DNA of 64,000 bases. Source: Desulfatitalea tepidiphila (GTDB lineage Bacteria > Desulfobacterota > Desulfobacteria > Desulfobacterales > Desulfosarcinaceae). The notes under the pieces are model-generated. The model was not told the DNA's origin and did no database searches. It saw only the letters and a program-made list of their open reading frames with translations. The stretch spans positions 744,001 through 808,000 of the forward strand of contig NZ_BCAG01000006.1 in NCBI RefSeq assembly GCF_001293685.1. The letters are read 5' to 3'. The position numbers and the translations under genes are program-made. The stretch's first letter is position 1. The number at the start of each line of letters is the position of its first letter. Positions 56,332-64,000 of this stretch are shown piece by piece.

Positions 56332-56621
56332 CTTTTTCCCCTATTTTTTTTTATTTAAAGAATGTTGTTATTAATAGGGACGGTGCAAACGTTGATATTA
56401 TATATAATGTTTTACTTTTACTGTATTTTTTATTGTTATGAATTGTTCACAACGCTGTTTATAATAGTTCAACAACCTGCCGTTTTTGAATAGTAAGCAT
56501 TTTATTGTGGATAACGACGAAGTTTTGAACACTCTTTGATCAACACCCTGTCAATAACTTTTGATCTGCTGTTACCTTTTGGTTGTGACCCTTGGGTGCA
56601 GCGATTGTCGGAACGTTCATC
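56332..56621. other. AT-rich region upstream of dnaN; candidate oriC
   Basis: 290 bases, very AT-rich from about 56335 to 56470. It contains one perfect DnaA box (TGTGGATAA, 56506-56514) and a near-box TTGTTCACA (56443-56451). It lies near the point where gene orientation switches from minus to plus and between the origin-proximal gene clusters. This is an inference; other box clusters and a DUE need calculation. It also carries the dnaN promoter. Confidence 0.5.
56506..56514. promoter_or_regulatory. DnaA box (perfect)
   Basis: TGTGGATAA is the exact complement of the consensus TTATCCACA bound by DnaA. Confidence 0.75.
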
Positions 56622-57149
56622 CTACTCAGGCGTCAGCCATTTTTTCATTCCCGGAATGATCAACTCCTGCCATTGGGCGGATAGTCGGTTTTTTATAAAT
56701 ATCTGAAACAACTTATCGATTAACTGAAATGGCTTCTCATAGAGATAGATTTTTTCCAGGATTACGCCTTCTTTATCATCCGCCGATTCCATGGGGCCGG
56801 TTTCGGGCAGCTTCAAAGCTGAAAAACTCAGGTTTTCGCCTTTTAGCGCAAATTGCCACTCCAAAGTGCCGCTCTTGTATATCAGATGCATATCGGTGAT
56901 CAGTGCGCCTTTTCGCAAGGCCAGGAGAGCTTCTTCCAACCCGGCGGCATCGCCTTTGATGGCGATGTTTTCCTTTCCGTTGGCCAGCCGGTTTTCCAAC
57001 ACCATGCGGTTACCCACATCCAAGTCCAGAAAATCAGGGTCGCTCCTACGCAGGGTTTCCATATCGTTTTCGATGGAAAACCAGAGCCAGGTCAAAAATT
57101 CATTTCCAAGGAATCGGTAACGATTATAGGCAACGGCGATATCAAGCAT
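56622..57149 (-). CDS. RdgC-like protein, C-terminal half
   Basis: 175 aa. It contains FLGNEFLTWLWFSIEND and a beta/helix-rich region (GNRMVLENRL, LEEALLALRKGALI) resembling C-terminal parts of RdgC-type recombination-associated proteins outside the gammaproteobacteria, as I recall them. It is in the same frame as the next entry, separated by a TGA and three codons (TGA TCA CCA CCG ATG). Its ATG has a weak, distant AGAGG. So it may be a separate cistron, the second half of a gene split by a stop mutation, or the product of stop-codon readthrough. Confidence 0.55.
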   Translation of the reverse strand: MLDIAVAYNRYRFLGNEFLTWLWFSIENDMETLRRSDPDFLDLDVGNRMVLENRLANGKENIAIKGDAAGLEEALLALRKGALITDMHLIYKSGTLEWQFALKGENLSFSALKLPETGPMESADDKEGVILEKIYLYEKPFQLIDKLFQIFIKNRLSAQWQELIIPGMKKWLTPE

Positions 57150-57158
57150 CGGTGGTGA

Positions 57159-57812
57159 TCAAACCTCTTCTTCGGTGAAGGCCAGTTTTTCCAGTACATC
57201 GCGCTGGTCATTGGTGAGAGATGTATCGAAGAAAGCCATGGTATAAGGAATCATTCGTACCAGGTGAAGACCGAACGCTTTATGAAAAAGGGTTTCGAGC
57301 TGTTCGTTGGCGCTTTTCAGATTCGAAAAAAACCAGACGATGCCGGCTTCGTATTGCCAGACCACATCATAAACACTGGGGGTGGCGGGTATTTTTTGGT
57401 TCAATCGCTGTACGATCTGATCTTTCAGGGCCTGCTTTTCATCTTTGGAGAGAAATTCACGTTCCAGGGCCTGTAAGCGTTTGGATGATTCGCCGGTGTA
57501 ATATTTCTGAAACAATTTCGGTGGAATGGATTTCTTGTCGATACGCAATGAAAAGACCACATGCGTGCCGATCAGAAAACGGGATCCTTCGAAATCCGGT
57601 TCGAACGGATTATGATAACTGGTCCATCCGACGGTCGCGTCGGAGGGTTGACCATCGATATCGGTAATCGCATAGCGTTTGAGTCCGTCCGCGATCGCAT
57701 CTATAATAGGGTGTTCCAGTTGACCTTCCACCCGGTACCGGGTGGCCGAAGTCGTTGCTGACAATAAGCCCATGATCGTCCTGCAAATACCATATAGTGT
57801 AGTGGTTATCAA
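57159..57812 (-). CDS. RdgC-like protein, N-terminal half
   Basis: 217 aa. Matches the N-terminal RdgC pattern: [51 protein letters not shown] and [20 protein letters not shown]. RdgC binds double-stranded DNA and limits RecA. Ends at TGA, after which the same frame continues into the C-terminal half. Located between dnaN and a divergent KamA-like gene, that is within the origin region. Whether this is normally one protein of about 395 aa cannot be decided without orthologues. Confidence 0.65.
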   Translation of the reverse strand: MITTTLYGICRTIMGLLSATTSATRYRVEGQLEHPIIDAIADGLKRYAITDIDGQPSDATVGWTSYHNPFEPDFEGSRFLIGTHVVFSLRIDKKSIPPKLFQKYYTGESSKRLQALEREFLSKDEKQALKDQIVQRLNQKIPATPSVYDVVWQYEAGIVWFFSNLKSANEQLETLFHKAFGLHLVRMIPYTMAFFDTSLTNDQRDVLEKLAFTEEEV

Positions 57813-57916
57813 TAAAAACGACTAAATATAGCTGTTTTAACTAAATAAAACAAGCTGTTTTTAGGGTGTCGATTCGTGTGACGGTTGACAACCCGGACCA
57901 TATATTCATAAGTTGA
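57813..57916. other. Divergence point between minus and plus gene runs
   Basis: 104 bases, AT-rich at the left half, between the RdgC-like pair and the KamA-like gene. A TTGACA is present at 57886-57891 but I see no good -10 for the KamA gene. No DnaA box was found. Gene orientation switches here. Confidence 0.35.
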
Positions 57917-59806
57917 ATGCAAGAAACAGCAATTGCGAATAAATGGGATCACTTGCCGATCCTCCCCGTAACACTATCCAACCCGATTTTTTTGAAAGTG
58001 AAAATGATGAATAAACAACAGGAAATATCACGGCTATCGGCCATTCTTGATATGGCCCCGGAGCTCAAAACCATCCTTACCTCCGATCAGCAAAGTGATG
58101 CCAAAAAGAGAGCCATTCGTCATTGGTTGTCATTACAACTAGCTGAAACTTATGAGGAAAACCCTGATATCCCCCCACTGGAGTATATTTTGAGGCGCGA
58201 TGCCATTGATGTGTTTCGCAAAATCATATCCGAGCGAAACGAAAACCTGGCCGGCTACAGCATGATTGAATATATTGAATCCTTATTGTCGAATTATGCC
58301 AAGAAACCGGCTGATCATCCATCGCCGGCATTTCTGGCCGAGTTGGAGCATTTGATCAAAGGGATCTCCGGGAAATCCGGAATATATACAGATAAAATAC
58401 CGGCCTTCACCAAACATGAAGGCGTCAAGGCCGCCAAGTTGCGCTCCAAAGACCTGTCACGGTTGGCGCAGGCTGCCCAGCACCACATGCAAAGTTATGC
58501 CTGCGGCCTCGACAACGAAGCTGTTAGAAGAAGAAGTAGAAATAAATACAGAATATTGAAATTCTTTAACGCCACAGACCTGGAATGGGAGAAGTGGCAA
58601 TGGCATGTGCGGCACATCATACGAGATGCAGATACGCTGCGCTCGCTCATCAAGCTGACCGACGATGAGTATGAAGCCGTCCGCCTGGCACGCCAGCATC
58701 GCATCCCATTTGGCATCACCCCCTATTATCTTTCCCTTTTGGATAATGAAACCGGCGGCAAGAGGGACCGCGCCGTGCGCGCCCAGGTCATTCCCAGTCT
58801 GCACTACGTCCGCAGCCTGGCGGCGCTCAAACAACGGAACGACCGCTCCATGGATTTCATGCTCGAGCGCAACACCTCACCCATCGAAGGTATCACCCGA
58901 CGATACCCCAATATCTTGATTCTCAAACCGATCCTGACTTGCCCGCAAATCTGCGTCTATTGCCAGCGCAACTGGGAAATAGAGGATGTCTATTCCCCCC
59001 AGTCGGTGGTTTCCAAATCCAAGCTCGATGCGGCGATCGACTGGATCGCCGAGACACCCGAAATCAACGAGGTCCTGGTGACCGGTGGTGACCCTTTCCT
59101 GCTTTCCAACAAGCGGATCGAGGCCTTGATGGCACGACTGGCCGCCATTCCACACATCCTTCGCATCCGTATCGGCACCCGGACGCCGGTCACATTGCCG
59201 CAGCGAAGCAGCGACGCCCTGGTGCGGGCTATCAGCCGGTATCATATTCCCGGCAAAAGGGAAGTGATTATCGTGACCCATTTTGAGCATCCTTACGAAA
59301 TCACCCCCCAGGCCATGCAGGCCGTTCAGCAATTCCGGCGATTCGGTATGGAGGTGTATAATCAGCTTGTCTTTACGTACTATAATTCGAGAAAATTCGA
59401 GGCGTGCCTCCTGCGCCAGAAGTTGCGCCTGATCGGTGTGACGCCTTACTACACCTTCAATACCAAGGGTAAGGAGGAGACCGACGATTTCCGGGTGCCC
59501 ATCGCGCGACTGGAACAGGAGCAAAAGGAAGAGGCCCGGTTGATGCCCGGTACCGTGCGCACCGACGAGATCGTCTTTAATGTGCCGGGCTTGGGGAAAA
59601 ACTATCTCAAAGCCTCTCAGCATCACGACATCATTTCGGTCATGCCGGATGGCAAGCGGGTCTATGAATTCCACCCATGGGAGAAGAAGCTTTCCCTGGT
59701 CGACACCTATGTGTATCAAGATGTCCCGATCTACGATTATCTGAAACGGCTCAAGGCCGACGGTGAGGACGTCGCCGATTACAAGACGATCTGGTATTAT
59801 TACTGA
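57917..59806 (+). CDS. KamA-family radical SAM protein (lysine 2,3-aminomutase-like, large form)
   Basis: 629 aa, about 200 longer at the N-terminus than classical lysine 2,3-aminomutase. Radical SAM cluster CPQICVYCQRNW (CxxxCxxC, about 341-348), VTGGDPFLLSN, RIRIGTRTPVTLPQR, and VPGLGKNYL, whose Lys aligns with the PLP-binding PGxGK of KAM. It probably carries out a PLP-dependent 1,2-amino shift; the substrate could be lysine or glutamate. The start may be 58004 or 58007 (MMNKQQ), since 57917 has no ribosome site. The next gene begins 2 bases after its stop. Confidence 0.85.
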   Translation: MQETAIANKWDHLPILPVTLSNPIFLKVKMMNKQQEISRLSAILDMAPELKTILTSDQQSDAKKRAIRHWLSLQLAETYEENPDIPPLEYILRRDAIDVFRKIISERNENLAGYSMIEYIESLLSNYAKKPADHPSPAFLAELEHLIKGISGKSGIYTDKIPAFTKHEGVKAAKLRSKDLSRLAQAAQHHMQSYACGLDNEAVRRRSRNKYRILKFFNATDLEWEKWQWHVRHIIRDADTLRSLIKLTDDEYEAVRLARQHRIPFGITPYYLSLLDNETGGKRDRAVRAQVIPSLHYVRSLAALKQRNDRSMDFMLERNTSPIEGITRRYPNILILKPILTCPQICVYCQRNWEIEDVYSPQSVVSKSKLDAAIDWIAETPEINEVLVTGGDPFLLSNKRIEALMARLAAIPHILRIRIGTRTPVTLPQRSSDALVRAISRYHIPGKREVIIVTHFEHPYEITPQAMQAVQQFRRFGMEVYNQLVFTYYNSRKFEACLLRQKLRLIGVTPYYTFNTKGKEETDDFRVPIARLEQEQKEEARLMPGTVRTDEIVFNVPGLGKNYLKASQHHDIISVMPDGKRVYEFHPWEKKLSLVDTYVYQDVPIYDYLKRLKADGEDVADYKTIWYYY

Positions 59807-59808
59807 TC

Positions 59809-62800
59809 ATGACATTCATCGCCGATTTTCATATCCACTCCAAATATTCGCGGGCCACGTCCCAACAACTCGATTTGGAGCATCTTCACATCGCCGCCCA
59901 GATAAAAGGCATCCGGGTCATCGCCACCGGCGATTTCACCCATCCGGGCTGGTGGGAGGAGATCACCGCCAAACTGGTTCCGGCCGAAGAGGGGCTTTTC
60001 GCTCTCGATCCCCAGATTGCCGCCGCATGCGATGAACAGGTCCCCGCCAGCTGCCGCCAACCGGTACGGTTCATGCTGGTCACCGAGATCAGCAACATCT
60101 ATAAAAAGGGGGACCGGACGCGCAAGAACCACAATCTCGTGTTCATGCCCGATCTGGCGGCCGCCCGGGAGTTCAACCAGAAACTGGACCCTATCGGCAA
60201 TATCCGTTCGGACGGCCGTCCGATTCTCGGTCTCGATGCCCGCAACTTACTCGAAATCGTATTGGAAACATCCGACGAGGCTTATCTGGTGCCGGCCCAT
60301 ATCTGGACTCCCTGGTTCTCCCTGCTCGGCTCTAAATCGGGCTTTGACAGCGTCCAGGCGTGCTTTGAAGATTTGAGCGATCACCTCTTCGCCGTGGAAA
60401 CCGGCCTCTCTTCGGACCCGGCCATGAATTGGCGCGTGTCCGGCCTGGATCGTTTTACCCTGATCTCCAACTCGGATGCGCATTCTCCGGGCAAACTGGG
60501 TCGCGAGGCCAACCTGTTGGACGTCGAGCTGGGTTTTGGGCCCATTCGACACGCCCTCGAGACCGCGGCGCCCGACCAATTTATGGGAACCCTGGAGTTT
60601 TACCCGGAAGAGGGTAAATACCACGTGGACGGCCATCGCAAATGCAACTTTCGGTGCCAGCCCGAACAAACGCGCACACTCAACGGCATCTGCCCGGTAT
60701 GCGGCAAGCCACTGGTATTAGGGGTCCTCTATCGCGTGGAGCAGTTGGCCGATCGGGAATCCGGCCTTCAACCACCCAAAGCTAGACCCTACGAAAGCCT
60801 GATTCCATTAGAGGAGATCCTGGCCGAAACTTTTCAGACGTCCGTGACCACCAAACGGGTTCAGCAGGCCTGCCAGCGCCTGATTCGGCGCCACGGCAGC
60901 GAATTCGATATCCTGCGAAACGTGCCGATCGAAGAGTTGAGTCAAAATGGCATCGCCTTGTTCGCGGAGGCGGTCGCGCGCATGCGCGAGGGCCGGGTCA
61001 TTTTCGATCCGGGATACGACGGGGAATTCGGACAGGTGCGCCTTTTCGAGCCTGACGAGCGGCGCGAGCTGTGTGGTCAGACATCGCTGTTCGCCATAGC
61101 GGATAGTGAATGCCGCCAGGCAAAGGCTATCAAAGAAAACCGACCGGCAGCAGACTGTGCCGACGACGAGCCACCGCCTACAGATGGCATCATCAGGGGG
61201 CCGACGGCGTCTTTGGCGGAAAACGTTCTTTTAAACAGCGCCCAACAGCGGGTTGTCGACCATCCAGGGGGTGCCTTGATCGTCGCCGCGGGCCCCGGAA
61301 CCGGCAAGACACGCACCATCACCTGTCGGATGGCCGCCCTGATTCGTGAGCGGCAAGTCCCGGCCGACGCGATCCTGGCGGTGACCTTCACCAACAGGGC
61401 CGCACGAGAGATGGCCCAGCGACTGAACGCCATGCTCGGTCCCGGCTCGCAGAGGCCGTTCATCGCCACATTCCATAGCTTCTGCCGCCACCTCTTGCAG
61501 GAGCGCGACCAATTTGCCGAGTACGGGCTGGCCGATGACACCGTGCGGGGAGCGATCCTGGCCGATGCCACGACGCAGGTAAAAGAGGCCAATCCAGCCT
61601 GCCAGGTCACCCTGGCCAGGGCGATCGATTTTGTGGTGAGTGCCAAACAGCGACTCGTGAGACCCGATGGGGACTTGACGCCGCTGTTGCCGAGCGGCTC
61701 GGACGTCGATCCGTTGAGGGATATCTATCGCGCGTATCAGCGGTTGCTGGCGTTGCAGCAACTGCTCGATTTTGAGGATTTGATCCTGGAGGTGGTCGAT
61801 GCGCTGGAAACCGACGCGGCCTGGTGTCGGCACCTGCAGGAGCGGTTTACCCACATATTCGTGGATGAGTTCCAGGACGTCAATCACGGCCAGTACCGGC
61901 TGATCAGGCTTTTGGCCCCGCCGCAGGCCCATATCTGCGTCATCGGCGATCCAGACCAGGCCATCTATGGCTTCAGAGGATCCGATGTCCGCTACTTTTC
62001 ACGCTTCGCCGAGGATTATCCAGGCGCACAGCGCATCCGCCTGGTTCAGAACTATCGATCCACCGATGCGATTCTCAGGGCCGCCTATCAATCCTTGAAA
62101 CGCAACGGCGAATCGGCCGATGGCGAACGGGAGACGACATATTCCCTGCGTCAGGGAAAACTGACCCTCACCATTCTTGAATCCGCATCAGCGCGCGCCG
62201 AGGCCGTGGCCATCGGCCGATGCATCGAGCAGATGGTGGGCGGCACCGGCTTTCACGCGATCGATTTCGGCAAGGTCCAGGACAAAAAAGAGGATCGCAG
62301 CTTTTCCGATTTTGCCGTCCTTTTCCGCACCAACGACCAGGGTCGGCTTATCGACGAGGTGCTGCGGAAGGCCGGTATTCCCTGTCAGTTCGTCAGCAAG
62401 GAGGTGCTGACCCAACAGCGCGGCATGGTAAAAATAATGGCGCTCCTGCGTGTCATATCCTCGCGCGGCAGCTATGCGGACCTGTGCCAACTGAACGATA
62501 TCGTCACCCCCGGGGTCGGCCAGGACACCCTGAACGTCTTTAAGACGTGGGCGTATGCCCTCGGGTTGCCTCTGGAACGCGCGCTGAACAGCGCCATACG
62601 GTTGCCCATCCAGGGTCTGTCCACCGCTCGGCAGCAGCGGCTGGTCGATCTGATTCGCCGGGTACAATCCTTGAGAAATGAGGGTTCAAACCTGAGTGTT
62701 GCCGAGATGATCGAACGGATATTGGCCCGCACGATGCTGGCCCATCAGATCGATCCCCGGGAGCGCCAGGACCTGCTTTCGCTTGCCGCCCATTACGATG

Positions 62801-63195
62801 GCGATCTGCAGGCTTTTTTGGACGGTCAGGTGATGCGGAGCGACACCGATCTGTATCGGCCCGAGGCCGAGCGCGTGGCGCTGATGACCATGCACGCCGC
62901 CAAGGGTTTGGAGTTCGCGGTGGTATTCATCGCCGGCTGCGAAGAGGGTCTGGTGCCCTATATCCCGCCCGGCCAGGCGGCATGCGATGTGGAAGAGGAG
63001 CGCCGCCTCCTGTTCGTGGCCATGACCCGTGCCAAGGAGCGCCTCTATCTATCGTGGGCACGCAAGCGCACGCTCTACGGTAAGACCGAAGCGCGGCGGC
63101 CCACCTCCTTCTGGGAGCCCATCGACCCGAAGCTCCTGGAGCGCCTTTCTCAGCCGGTCAAAAAGGCCTCTCCACAACAGCTCTCTCTGTTTTGA
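59809..63195 (+). CDS. Endonuclease Q-like (PHP/EndoQ) domain fused to UvrD/PcrA-type superfamily 1 helicase
   Basis: 1128 aa. Residues 1 to about 400 resemble EndoQ: metal motifs DFHIHSKYS, TGDFTHPGWWEE, PAHIWTPW and NSDAHSPGKLG, then a four-Cys zinc site (CNFRC and CPVCGKPL). After a linker the helicase begins: Walker A GPGTGKTRT (about 494), VTFTNRAAREM, VDEFQDVNHGQ, IGDPDQAIYGFRGSD, QNYRSTDAI, MTMHAAKGLEF and VAMTRAKERLYLSWA. EndoQ cuts DNA 5' of deaminated bases, so the fusion suggests lesion incision coupled to strand unwinding. It follows the KamA gene by 2 bases but the two need not share function. Confidence 0.87.
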   Translation: MTFIADFHIHSKYSRATSQQLDLEHLHIAAQIKGIRVIATGDFTHPGWWEEITAKLVPAEEGLFALDPQIAAACDEQVPASCRQPVRFMLVTEISNIYKKGDRTRKNHNLVFMPDLAAAREFNQKLDPIGNIRSDGRPILGLDARNLLEIVLETSDEAYLVPAHIWTPWFSLLGSKSGFDSVQACFEDLSDHLFAVETGLSSDPAMNWRVSGLDRFTLISNSDAHSPGKLGREANLLDVELGFGPIRHALETAAPDQFMGTLEFYPEEGKYHVDGHRKCNFRCQPEQTRTLNGICPVCGKPLVLGVLYRVEQLADRESGLQPPKARPYESLIPLEEILAETFQTSVTTKRVQQACQRLIRRHGSEFDILRNVPIEELSQNGIALFAEAVARMREGRVIFDPGYDGEFGQVRLFEPDERRELCGQTSLFAIADSECRQAKAIKENRPAADCADDEPPPTDGIIRGPTASLAENVLLNSAQQRVVDHPGGALIVAAGPGTGKTRTITCRMAALIRERQVPADAILAVTFTNRAAREMAQRLNAMLGPGSQRPFIATFHSFCRHLLQERDQFAEYGLADDTVRGAILADATTQVKEANPACQVTLARAIDFVVSAKQRLVRPDGDLTPLLPSGSDVDPLRDIYRAYQRLLALQQLLDFEDLILEVVDALETDAAWCRHLQERFTHIFVDEFQDVNHGQYRLIRLLAPPQAHICVIGDPDQAIYGFRGSDVRYFSRFAEDYPGAQRIRLVQNYRSTDAILRAAYQSLKRNGESADGERETTYSLRQGKLTLTILESASARAEAVAIGRCIEQMVGGTGFHAIDFGKVQDKKEDRSFSDFAVLFRTNDQGRLIDEVLRKAGIPCQFVSKEVLTQQRGMVKIMALLRVISSRGSYADLCQLNDIVTPGVGQDTLNVFKTWAYALGLPLERALNSAIRLPIQGLSTARQQRLVDLIRRVQSLRNEGSNLSVAEMIERILARTMLAHQIDPRERQDLLSLAAHYDGDLQAFLDGQVMRSDTDLYRPEAERVALMTMHAAKGLEFAVVFIAGCEEGLVPYIPPGQAACDVEEERRLLFVAMTRAKERLYLSWARKRTLYGKTEARRPTSFWEPIDPKLLERLSQPVKKASPQQLSLF

Positions 63196-63307
63196 TCGCG
63201 TCCGAACACCAGGATACAACCGATCAATTTGTACTGGACAACCCAGGACCTGCGTGGCAATATCGGTTCGTTTTTTCAGCACCGACCGATGATGGATTCG
63301 AAAAAAA

Positions 63308-64000
63308 GATGAGCCACACCGTCATCCAATTCAATGGACATGAACGCCTGCTTGCAAAGGTAAAGGGCTATCTGCACGCCATGGACAAACTGATTCAAGA
63401 CGGTGATCAGGCCATGGACCTGCTGATCAAGGCGCTGGATGTCGCCGATGATGAAACCAAACTGAAAATTGTTTTGCTGTTGGGTTCCATGGGCTCTGCC
63501 CGGGCCGTCTGGCCGCTCTATCGACTGATGACCGATTTGAACCAGAACGATACGATTCGGCACGCCGCCGCCTCCCAATTGAGCCTGGTGGGCGCCATGA
63601 CCAAGGACCATGGCGCCCTGGTGGACAACCTCATCGCCGATCTGGGCTATCATCATGCGGCCGTGCGCGCCGCCGCCGCATTTGCCTTGGGATGGGAGGG
63701 AAATCAGCGGGCCGTGGGGCCCCTGGTCGACGCCCTCTGCGACGTGGATCCTGAGGTGCAGCAGGCCGCTGTCGGCGCCTTGGCCAATATCGGCGATGAG
63801 CGCCTTTTCGACGTTCTGGCCAATGCCATGTGGCGAAGCACCAAGGAGCAGCAACGCTGCATCTTGTATCACCTGAGCTGTTTTAAATCGCACCACAAAG
63901 AGGTGATCGAAATCTGTGCCCACTACCTGGGGCAGGGCGATGCCGACCTGCGTTACGATGCCTTGGTGGTGTTGGACTCGGTGTGTGGCACCCAAAAACC
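63308..64000 (+). CDS. HEAT-repeat protein, 5' part
   Basis: Open to the right edge; the first 231 residues are present. ATG 63308 has only A-rich sequence upstream, and an in-frame TGA lies 6 codons before it. Repeats of about 31-38 residues are visible: ALDVADDETKLKIVLLLGSMG, HAAVRAAAAFALGWEGNQRAV, DVDPEVQQAAVGALANIGDER, and ADLRYDALVVLDSVCG, typical of HEAT/PBS-lyase-like solenoids that bind protein partners. No enzyme domain is seen so far. It is 112 bases downstream of the EndoQ-UvrD gene. Confidence 0.82.

Noticed and set aside
57150-57161. Selenocysteine at the UGA in the RdgC-like pair
   Set aside because: The following hairpin is weak (4-bp stem), and the position is not a known catalytic Cys. 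Kept only as an open question in the findings.
57813-57916. Origin of replication at the exact divergence point
   Set aside because: No DnaA box is present in these 104 bases. The gap upstream of dnaN has a perfect box and is the better candidate.
63276-63995. 239-codon ORF antisense to the HEAT-repeat gene
   Set aside because: The plus-strand frame shows clear periodic HEAT repeats running off the edge; the minus frame has low-complexity His/Gly-rich shadow sequence.

Overview
The window looks like the chromosome of an anaerobic Desulfobacterota (deltaproteobacterial) bacterium, probably from the Desulfosarcina/Desulfobacterales neighbourhood. This is inferred from gene content: a nickel CO dehydrogenase, a non-photosynthetic ferredoxin:thioredoxin reductase with a glutaredoxin, a selenocysteine peroxiredoxin, thiolase and 3-hydroxyacyl-CoA dehydrogenase, a sodium-pump decarboxylase beta subunit, two YkgJ-type Cys-cluster proteins and the TIGR03960/RNase G pair. 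No 16S gene is present to confirm it. I see no tRNA, rRNA, CRISPR array, insertion sequence or prophage.

Left part (1-16.4 kb): end of a flavodoxin-like gene, glutaredoxin/FTR pair, CO dehydrogenase (cooS), a PAS-sigma54 activator, a minus-strand run hisI-hisG-aminotransferase-sfsA, then plus-strand PBP1A, a sensor kinase/NarL-type regulator pair, and a thiolase/hydroxybutyryl-CoA dehydrogenase pair.

Middle (16.4-37.4 kb): a peroxiredoxin lipoprotein whose catalytic position is an in-frame UGA followed by a perfect hairpin (a probable selenoprotein), divergent from an OhrR-like regulator across tandem AT-rich operators. Then come an orphan ABC binding protein, XRE-cupin and ACT proteins, DUF3786 and aldehyde dehydrogenase, EI24-like membrane protein, a lipoprotein hydrolase, an interspersed palindromic repeat, a DUF362 ferredoxin, an SLC13 transporter, typA, a three-gene ACP/ketosynthase/ketosynthase-like unit, pepD, oadG/oadB-like subunits, a small ABM protein and a double-rubredoxin membrane protein.

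Right part (37.5-64 kb): this is the replication-origin neighbourhood. The classic minus-strand series rpmH-rnpA-yidD-yidC-jag-mnmE continues into a Cys-cluster protein, a small conserved protein and a PrmA-like methyltransferase, with a perfect parS site just after mnmE. Next are RNase G and a B12-radical SAM protein, htrA-asnS, an archaeal-like thymidylate synthase, then gyrB and dnaN (no recF between them and no dnaA in the window). An AT-rich gap upstream of dnaN has a perfect DnaA box. Beyond it lie a RdgC-like pair separated by an in-frame UGA, and then gene direction flips to plus: a large KamA-family radical SAM protein, an EndoQ-UvrD fusion and a HEAT-repeat protein that runs off the end.

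The most notable items are the Sec peroxiredoxin with its SECIS-like hairpin and OhrR-type control region, the parS/oriC neighbourhood, the EndoQ-helicase fusion, the UGA-split RdgC-like pair, and a short sequence motif repeated in the same orientation upstream of four unrelated transcription units.
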